Shown here piece by piece: positions 56,381 to 64,000 of a stretch of DNA of 64,000 nucleotides. Both the position numbers and the translations under genes were made by a program. This DNA comes from Pseudo-nitzschia pungens (Eukaryota > Bacillariophyta > Bacillariophyceae > Bacillariales > Bacillariaceae). Under the pieces are notes generated by a model. That model worked only from the letters and a program-made list of their open reading frames with translations, did no database searches and was not told the origin of the DNA. Numbering within the stretch: the stretch's first letter is position 1; each line of letters begins with the position of its first letter. The stretch lies in assembly GCA_037355855.1 (NCBI GenBank), contig CM074762.1:248001-312000 (forward strand). The letters run 5' to 3'.

Positions 56381-58137
56381 TCACGGGGAATCACGGCGTC
56401 TCCTCCTTTTCGAATTCGACGATTCGCAGTGGCGACTGCTCTTGTCGGACGATCGGCGGTCGCGATTGCGATCCCGATCGGATCGACTCCGATCTTCCTC
56501 GTAGCGACGGCCGCGATCGATTGTTTCACGCGGTTCGCCGTCGCTCCCGTACCGATCGTCGATCCGGTGCTTGAGCTTGCTGCTGTTCTCGCTGGACGGC
56601 TCGTCATCGCTATCGCTATCGATATCGCTGTCGTGTCGACGGTTTCGATTCCGATTCCGATTTCGATTGCGTCGGCGGTCGTGACGACTCTCGCGATCCC
56701 TCTCGCTCCGGTGGCGGCGGTGGGAGCGGGAGCGGCGGCGATCGTCCTCGCTCTCGGAAGTCTCATCGCTGTCCGAGTCGGAGAAGCGATCGCGATGACG
56801 ATGACGATCGCGATGGCTCCGGCGGTGTTTGTGTCGTCTTTTTCGGTGCCCGCGCCGGCGTTCGTCGTCGTCGTCGTCATCGCTGTCGCCGTCCGATCGC
56901 TCCCGGTGGCGAGATCGGCGACGCCGGCGGTGGCGATCACGATCTCGATCCCGATCCAGCGACGGGGAGGGCTCCTCGTCGCGCCGCCGCCTTCGCTTCG
57001 GGTTGCGGTTTCGGTGCTCGTCGTCGTCCGCGGTGGAAGGATCCGGCGCTCCCCGGCCCGGTTTCGTGGGCAGAATGCTGCTGTTGCTGTTCGTGTTGCT
57101 GTTCATGTTGCTCACGTTGCTGTTGCTGCCGCCGGTGGTTTTCGCAATGGTCGAACCGGATGGCAGCGCAAAGGGGTTCCACCCGCTCTTGGAGCACTCC
57201 CGGTCTCCCTTGGCGTGGCCCCACACCCCGCAGGCCAGGCACCGGACGTGGAGAATCTGCGATCCGAGCGGCTTGAAGTGGACCATGACGTTGTCGTGGT
57301 TGTTGTCGTTGTTGTTGTTTTGTTGCTGTTGGGAGGCGCTGTCTCCCGCTCCACCGCCGGTCCGCCGGATGGCCATCGGAGCGTTCTTGAGCTGGGGAAA
57401 GCTGCTCGATCTGTTGCTGGTAGGAGAGATTGTTCTGGCCCGAGCGGTTCCTGCGGCCGACCTCTTTTTCGAGTGCCGACCGGGAGTCCCGAAAGGGTTG
57501 CTGCGGTTGCTGCTGCCGTTGCTGCTGCTGGCCACCGTTGGATTGGGATCCAGCCGAATCATCTGCATCGTTGTTGTTCTTTTGGTTGTACCGGGCATCG
57601 GCCTGGACCGTCGAACCCTGCAGACTGGGCGTGAATCGAAACTCGGTAGCCGGATTCTTTTGCGACAAGGCGCTCGAGGAGTCGGGATCGGGATCGTCCC
57701 CGTCCGCGTCATCCCCAGCGGCCGAAGCCGCCAGCATTCGACGAAAGGCGATTGCCGCCGCATCGTCCCCGGGTTTCGCCCTTGCGAGTTCCGTGACGTC
57801 GTCCTTGTCGTGTTTGCTGCGTGTCCCGGATCTTTTGGTATCGTTATCGTTATCGTTATTGTTGTTCTCATTGGTGCTCCTGCTCCTTGCTGTTGCTGTT
57901 ACTTCTCGGCGGAGCATCGTACATGAAGCGCAGCTGTGCCATGGATCCGCCGAGTTCTCCCCTCGTGGCGACCTCCAGTTCCTCGTCTTCCTTTTCCCGC
58001 TGGAGTTGCTCCCGTCGCTTGCGGATCCGTTCCGCCTCGTTCTTGGACCGTTGCTGGGCCTCCCAAACCTGCTTCCGGTTGGCGTTGTTGTGCGGGTTGA
58101 AGCCCTTTTTGGACAGAAAGGCCATTCCCTGCACCAT
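56381..58137 (-). CDS. CIR1-like corepressor/splicing protein with two apparent +1 frame breaks
   Basis: The N-terminus (MVQGMAFLSKKGFNPHNN, KQVWEAQQ) is the Cir_N domain and ends RFMYDAPP, as in CIR1. That frame stops at 57868. The +1 frame continues with KHDKDDVTELARAKPGDD, FRRMLAASAAG and SYQQQIEQL. Near 57400 another +1 step leads to PQLKNAPMAIRRTGGG, the zinc knuckle CLACGVWGHAKGDREC, and a long Arg/Ser/Asp-rich tail (RRRHR, RDRDRDR) ending at 56381. The domain order matches CIR1, which links transcriptional repression to pre-mRNA splicing in the nucleus. No GT-AG pair explains either break well. Each is removed by deleting one base in a short run (CC near 57873, TTT near 57400). The tail is longer and more Arg/Asp-rich than in animals. 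Confidence 0.8.
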
Positions 58138-58276
58138 GGTGATGAAGGCTTTGGTTGTAGTTGTGTGATTTGCTTGGTTGGTTTTTGTTGGTTGTTGCAC
58201 AAGGAGTGAATCGAATCGAGTCGAGTCGAATGGAATCGATTGGAATCGGATTCGTAGTATTGAGTATCAGCAAAGT

Positions 58277-58311
<35 letters not shown>

Positions 58312-60700
58312 GTTCTTTTGGGAACGCCAATCGCAAATTGCGCTAGTATTCCGAGATGCGGTGTGGGATGCCGCTGTGGCTTTGCGTTGAATCGAATCGG
58401 ATTCGCAGTGTCAGAGCAGTGGCTCTCTCTCTCTCTCTCTCTCTATCTATTTATTTATCTCTCTTTGGGGAAGGCTAATCGCAAGACACGCAATTGCTTC
58501 CTCGGTGCGGTATGGGCTGTTTTGTTGCCGTTGCCGTTGCCGTTGCCTATGCTGTGGAGTTGCGGTGGAACCTACCGGTGGGACAAAATAAATCTGTCGT
58601 GTCGTATTCCGAGTTGGGATCTCTTCTGGACCTTCACCAATCGTTGCTGATTGCAAATTGCAAGTAAGATAAGGATGGGTGATCGGCTTCGCGTTCGTCG
58701 TTCGTCAAGCGTCAAGTTTCCTTTATCATCTCATCAATCAATCACGTCAATCCTCCCACAATCATCAATCGTCCACCGAAAGGCTGGATTGGATGTCCGA
58801 GGACTCTCTGGTTCGAAATACCACACGTACGGTACGGTGCTACTTCGTACCATTCTTTGCTTATGATACCTTCATAAAACAATGAACATACGACGGTAGG
58901 AAATGCGCGGTTTGCATTTGGCTTGAGATCATTAGTAGTACCGGTACTACTAGTATTACTATCTTGTCAAAATCAACAACAAGGCAAAGCAGTATCGTTA
59001 CTCTTGGTGGGACAAATGGAACCTCCACCTCTAACTCCACCTCCAAGGGTATCTGGTGTGGCATTTGTTCCGTAGTACTTCTTCTTCTTCTTGTCCTTGA
59101 GATTGTTACTACTACTACTATTGGAAGAATTGATGTTCACAACAATAGAAGGCCCACTACTACTAGTAATAGTACTAGTAGTATTACTTCTAGAAATAGT
59201 AATGGGTAGGCAGTACTACTACTAGTAGAACACTCTAACTAATACTACTACTAGTTGTTGTGCTCATGACCTGTTTCCAAAGGAGGATGGTGGTGCAGTT
59301 GGGGTGCTAGTAGTCAACTCAAGCACCACCACCACCACACTCTTTGGTGTCCTTGATGGATTGGAGCACCAGCAGCAGCATGCTTCTGTCCCTCGAGATC
59401 CATTTCTGCCCCATGGATTGATTCTTGATTGATGAGAAGTGGTGTGTGCGGGTATCAAGAAGCACAACGACAAACTTCTTAGGCAGCAACAGCAGCAATT
59501 GTACGAGGAGTAAGATACGAGTACGGAACTAAGAAAGAAATAATGCTTCCGATTGTACTACTAACAACATTACGTCTAGTAGTAGTAAGGTTAGGACTGT
59601 GTACTAGTACGAGTAGTACTACTAGTACTAGTACTAGTCAAAGAAATGATGCAATGACGGTGGTAGTAGCAAGAAAAAGCATCCGACAAATTCTTTGAAA
59701 ACTTCTTGTTTTTGTCATTGGACAGATGCTCTAACGTCTCATCCCCGCTGACCTGTAGAAAAGCGAAGGAGGAAACCGCAAACCACGAAGCACGACCAGG
59801 CATTGTGGTACCGGTACGAGTCACGACAAGCCGACATCGTACCGTACTTCACTTGTACCGTTGGTAACCTTACTACTCCAACAAGAAGGAATTTCGAGGT
59901 AGGTGTCCTCAAAAAGTCACATGGTGTTCGATGCGGAACCGCGTTTGAACAGATTGTTTCCCCATTCGTGAATTCTCATTGCCGCGATGACGGACATCAC
60001 GTGGCCAACGGAAGGAAAAAATTCTGATTCGATTTCTTCTGTGTTCCTTAAGTCCTGGTTCGCCGATCCACGCAATGCATCTGGTTCCATTAAGTCATCT
60101 TCATCGACAGCGAACAAACCCATCCATCGACACAGAAATTCGAACCGGAAACCGGATCCTTCCTTCGATGGGAGATGGTGTCATCCAGAGTTCACATCAT
60201 GCTCCTACTCGTTCTTTTTGTGCTTGTACTGATGCGGTAGGTACCGGTACGGTAACGTACCGGTAGGCAACCGGAAGTAGAACATGTACAACAAGGACGA
60301 GACATGACTGAATTCCCGCTCGACACCCTCGAAAAACAATTCCAATTTCTGTCGCCAACGGATTATTCGATTACCTGTTTTCGATGATTCGACGACCGGA
60401 CGAGTTGTACTCGTAACCTTACTTGCGCTTGTATATTCTACCTGTACCGGTAGGACAGACACCACAAAGAACTTCCCGAGGTCACGAAAGAATGCTATGA
60501 ATTTAGTCGGAACGAAGAAACACCTCGACACGGACACCGACACCGACAACGATACCGACGTCCCAACGCTCACAATTGTCAAATCCACTCTCGTGTCACA
60601 AACCCTGGTTTCCACAATCGAATCCAAACCAATGACCGTTACAACAACAAGTACAACATCAACATCAACTGCAACTACAACTACAACCACAACTACAACC
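58138..60700. other. Divergent intergenic region
   Basis: It lies between CIR1 (minus) and the plastid-targeted gene (plus). An imperfect tandem duplication with (CT)n tracts lies at 58237-58530. CTAGTAGTAC arrays lie at 58930-58965, 59105-59260 and 59575-59640. GGTACCGGTACG-type palindromes lie at 59808-59822 and 60240-60265. ACAAC-rich 5' leader sequence lies just before 60701. No gene is supported. Confidence 0.45.
58237..58530. repeat. Imperfect ~145-bp tandem duplication with (CT)n core
   Basis: Both copies run GAATCGGATTCG, AGTGGCTCTCTCTCT, a TTTGGGGAAGGC/TTTGGGAACGCC block, then AATCGCAA and GTGCGGTATGGGCTG/GATGCGGTGTGGGATGC. The copies start near 58237 and 58388. Confidence 0.75.
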
Positions 60701-62155
60701 ATGAAGAAAAACGTGTCTCTGTCGTCCCTCTTTCTTGTCTCTGTCTCACTCGCATCGCTGCTCTCGACGAACCTTGCGCCGACCCACCACGTCGATGCCT
60801 TTTGTCCCGTGGCATCCATTTCCACCCCCGCGTCGTTTCGTTCCGGCCTGCAGGGCCTGAGCAACGATGCCAACGAGCAGGACAAGAGTTCCAAGAAGAA
60901 TGGCAAGAGCAACGGCAAGAGCAAGAGCAACGGCAAGAGCGGCAGCGGCCCCAACAGCGAAGAGATCCGCAAGGCGCGCCTCATTCAAGACTCATCGTCG
61001 TTGTCCGGTGACGAAAGCAACAACAAGTACGCCTCGGGAGAGGAACTCGCGATGCTGCGCGAGGACCTGACGAGCCTGAAACAAAACCTCGAGTGGGCCA
61101 AGGCCCTCAAGGACGAGGCGCGCATCGAGTCGCTGGAAAAGGCCATCGGCAAGGGACAGAACCGCGATCCCTTCTACATGTACGACAAGGCCCAGAAAAT
61201 CATCGCCGAGGCCGAGAAGATGGAGGACGTCTCGGACGAAGAAAAGAAGGTGCTCATCGACAAGTGGACGACCGTGGAAGCGGATGCCCGCGAGTTTTTG
61301 CCGCATCTCAACATGGAGGGCCTCTGGGTCGGAGAGTAAGTGTGGTGTGGTATTGTAGTGGTATTGTGGTTTTGGCATTGTGTGGTATAGACTGTTGCGG
61401 ATGTGTGGAGGAAGACGATAAAGATGGAAAGATTTGAGGTTGCGGCGTGTCTTTCTGACCAAATTGTTTTTTTCCGTTGTTCTCTGCCTGTGTGTGTCAT
61501 GACGGATTCGTTTTCGTTTTCTCGGTTTCGCAGCTACGGCGAAAACAAGGGACTCCAGCTCATCAACATCACGTACACCGGCGACGAGTTGATCGCCACC
61601 AAGGTCACGGGGGACATCAACGTCCCTAGGGGCGAGCAAAGCTTCACCGTCAACGTCAAGCCCTGCAACGCCTCCGCGCTGCCCCCCGTCAAGCTCGTCA
61701 GCGACCAGCGCAGCGGGGAGTTCTACCGCTTCCCGGGCAAGGGACAGGTCTCCCGCAAGGGATTCAAGGACAACCGGTTCGTCGAGGGACAGATGGTCAT
61801 GTTCGAGGACCGATTCAGTTTCGTCTGGATCCCCACCAAGCACCACGTGCTCTTCCACCGTCCCTCGCCCGAGACGACCATCAAGCTGCTCCGGAACACC
61901 ATCAGCAAGGAGGACGAGCTCGAAAACATGCGCGAGCACGTGTCTCGCTGCTTCGACATGGACCTCAGCACGGCGATCGCCCGGCAGCAGGATCCCTTTC
62001 TGGTCCACGAGCCGCTGCGCCGGATCTCGACGCAGGAGGAACTCGACGAGGTCGCGGAGCGGATCAAGAAGGGGGAGCGCGGGAATTTGTTCCTGCAGAT
62101 CGGCAAGTGGAGAAATTACATCGATCAGGTTCTGGACAGCAAGAACAGCAACTAA
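60701..62155 (+). CDS. Plastid-targeted protein with a GLWVG/VTGD domain
   Basis: There are two exons, 60701-61335 and 61534-62155, with a 198-bp phase-2 intron (GTAAGT, TTTCGCAG), giving 418 aa. I chose the ATG at 60701 over the in-frame one at 60497 because it opens on a signal peptide (KKNVSLSSLFLVSVSLASLL) ending VDAFCPV, an A-F plastid motif. A Lys/Asn/Ser linker is followed by a charged helical region (LREDLTSLKQNLEWAKALKD, EEKKVLIDKWTTVEADAREF). The conserved domain begins MEGLWVGDYG, INITYTGDELIATKVTGDIN and VPRGEQSF. This resembles a domain in plant and algal F-box or EXECUTER-like proteins, and I cannot confirm which. The 3' part (HVSRCFDMDLSTAIARQQDP, GNLFLQIGKWRNYI) looks globular. 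A role in the plastid stroma is inferred from targeting only. Confidence 0.85.
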
Positions 62156-63062
62156 GCGGGTGCCTTCGATTGCGATTGCGAGTATTGCCACCGGCCAATG
62201 ATTTCGCGGCAACGAACGAAACAAACGGAAGCGTTGTTTCGTTTCTTCGTTTCCTCGTTTCTTCTGGCGATCGAAATACTGCCAATCGTTCTTGCCTTGT
62301 TTTCGCCTTGCTTCGCTCACGAAGCACTAGTGAAAGAATGGTGCAAGACCGGATTTTGCACCCACCCACACCCAAACCGAATACAACGATGCTCGGACCA
62401 AGCAAGCACAACGCGCGACACATCACACTAATTTTTATCATCATCATCACCATTGCCGAGATCCATCCGTACCGAAATCGTTATAATTCACCAGCGCGGA
62501 TTCTTTGCCGCCGGCACCGGATGTTCCTCGGAGTGTTGTTGTCATTAGTATTGTGTGTCGCAAGGCGCATGCGTGTCCCGTCGCAGAACAGATCGACACA
62601 AACACCACCTCGAAGCGACCCGCGTCTCGCTCGATTCGAAACTTTTTCTCCTCTCTGTCTCCGCCCCCTCCGCCCATTCCCGATCCACCTTTCCCTCGAG
62701 CAAGGATAGCACCGATCGGATCCAATTCAATTCAACCCGAACCCAACCCAACCACCCCTTCCACTCCATGATTCCGGGAGACCACCACATAGAAAACGAC
62801 AACAATACACCTCTCTCCACAGGGATGCCATCTCACCAATTTTGTACAATTATTACTAAACCTGCCATACTAAGTGTCGACTGATTCATTCTTAAAGTAC
62901 TCGTTTTACAGCATGCTCTATACTTCAAATGTTGTCTCGGTCCATTATTTTTTAGAATTGCATTCCATTGATTGATGACAGAACGCTACGGTGTACAGCT
63001 CCCAACTTTCGCTTCTGATGGTTGAAAAGAGGAGAGGAACTGTGTTTCGTGTTTTCGGAGTG
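62156..63062. other. Convergent intergenic spacer
   Basis: It is flanked by the 3' ends of the plastid protein and the small single-span protein. CGTTTC-type short repeats lie at 62215-62265 and ATTCAATTC/CCAACCC words at 62720-62760. No gene is supported. Confidence 0.45.
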
Positions 63063-63524
63063 TCACACGACGGGTCTGCGATACAAATGGGCAACGTCGG
63101 GTCCCGGATAGAATGGTCCAAGCGTTCGTTGTCCGTTGCTACTACTAGTAGTAGCACTATTGCTACCGCGACCGCCTCCACGAATCGGAAACTCGTTGCC
63201 GGTACGGAGTCGCGATAGTGCCACTGGTGGTGGTGATGCTGCTGCTGCTACTACTGACGCTGCTGATGATGCCGATGAGGATGAAGGTTCGTCGCCGCTC
63301 CCGCTGGCAGCCCGTTCGGTCCATCCCGGTTCCTCGGGATCGCTGTTGCTGCGTTCCGCAATGGCCATGGCGTCGCAGCAACAAATCACGACGGTGGCGA
63401 GGCCCAACAGAGAGATCAGCAGGAGACTAACGCCGGATGGTTTCACCATCCGCGCCGCCAGGGCGGTTTCGTGATCGCCGCCACCAAACAACGTCGAAAG
63501 CAATCCGGAGGAAACAACAAGCAT
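63063..63524 (-). CDS. Small single-pass membrane protein, unknown
   Basis: From the ATG at 63524 the product is 153 aa. An upstream in-frame ATG exists but would translate the GATTC microsatellite. The product has one strong hydrophobic segment (VSLLLISLLGLATVVICCCD, about residues 32-51), then a Ser/Ala-rich stretch and a Gly/Arg-rich end (FPIRGGGRGSNS, LGPFYPGPDVAHLYRRP). No family is recognised. The hydrophobic segment and the ordered start support it as a gene, but the low-complexity second half weakens the case. Confidence 0.5.
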   Translation of the reverse strand: MLVVSSGLLSTLFGGGDHETALAARMVKPSGVSLLLISLLGLATVVICCCDAMAIAERSNSDPEEPGWTERAASGSGDEPSSSSASSAASVVAAAASPPPVALSRLRTGNEFPIRGGGRGSNSATTSSSNGQRTLGPFYPGPDVAHLYRRPVV

Positions 63525-63545
63525 GGTGGTCAACAAACGGCTTGG

Positions 63546-63640
63546 AGTGGATTCGATTCGATTCGATTCGATTCGATTCGATTCGATTCGATTGGATTCG
63601 ACTCGATTCAACTCGATTGGATTGGATTGGATTGGAATCA
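63546..63640. repeat. GATTC/GATTG pentanucleotide microsatellite
   Basis: About ten perfect ATTCG units, then degenerate GACTC/CAACTC and GGATT units, directly upstream of the small membrane-protein start codon. Confidence 0.95.
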
Positions 63641-64000
63641 ATGGAGGATGGTCGGTGGTGTAGCAAAAAAGGAAGCGGGGAGGGCGTTGTCGTCTTCGAA
63701 TGTGCCTGAACTTTTATACTACTGGTGATGGGTGCTTGCCGTGGACGAAGCCACCAGCACCGTCTACTCGATTTTGGAAGTGCTACTAGCTTCCACCTCC
63801 GTTCGATTCTCGGATGCATTCTTTCCCATCGTGAGCGAAAAGTGCGCACTACGGTACCTCCAACATACAAGCAGGATTGATTCACGGAGTAGTAGTTGCT
63901 ATCTGTTCGTATCGGTTCACGCTACTGGTAGGCAGTAAGTTGGATGTGTGTCCGTTGACCATTCCGAGGTACAGTAGGTCTATTTCAGGTTTTTCTTGAT
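63641..64000. other. Right-edge sequence, nothing assigned
   Basis: It is upstream of the small membrane protein. No conserved frame was seen before the window ends. Confidence 0.4.

Noticed and set aside
56243..57634. 463-codon plus-strand frame opposite CIR1
   Set aside because: It is antisense to the Arg/Ser/Asp-rich CIR1 tail; the low-complexity GC-rich code leaves the reverse frame open. Its Val/Ala/Ile-rich product has no ordered family motif.

Overview
This is a nuclear chromosome window from a photosynthetic stramenopile, most likely a diatom. Three presequences carry a signal peptide followed by a diatom-type A-F plastid-targeting motif (SQAFLLP, TTAFSLQ, VDAFCPV). Introns are spliceosomal GT-AG, proteins are rich in poly-Asn, poly-Asp and poly-Gln runs, and a Gag-like zinc-knuckle fragment resembles diatom Copia-type elements. 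Genus and species cannot be read from the sequence.

Layout: 85-1552 holds the 3' end of a leucine-rich-repeat (LRR) gene with one repeat per 72-nt exon. 5.2-14.1 kb holds a small plastid-targeted membrane protein, an FKBP-MsrA fusion and a two-exon ankyrin-repeat gene. 14.6-17.8 kb is a block of two adjoining satellites: about ten 143-bp units, then about fifteen ~100-bp units with a ~300-bp higher-order repeat. 17.8-20.2 kb is AT-rich with a fold-back element and a gag remnant. 20.7-26.9 kb (minus strand) is one large LRR receptor-like gene: a multi-span membrane N-terminus, a Notch/LNR-type module, then 18 LRRs on 18 separate 72-nt exons. The exon-intron cassettes are nearly identical, and my spliced model stays in frame to the stop (1,219 aa).

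28.4-63.6 kb is a gene-dense housekeeping stretch. It contains an AFG2/SPATA5-like AAA+ ATPase, translation initiation factor IF-3, a zinc-ribbon protein, a small multi-span protein, an LHG/DAH-type membrane-anchored protein, a nucleotide-sugar transporter, SDHAF1, EMC6, FCF1/UTP24, a repeat-containing basic protein, CIR1, a plastid-targeted two-exon protein and a small single-span protein. Several pairs are divergent or convergent with short spacers.

Intergenic DNA is full of self-complementary CTAGTA/GTAC arrays, scattered TACCGTAAGGTTAC-like motifs and pentanucleotide microsatellites. Three conserved genes need an apparent skip of one base to stay in frame, always in the same direction. 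This may be residual insertion error or something biological. The most notable system is the exon-cassette LRR receptor and its LRR relative across the satellite block.
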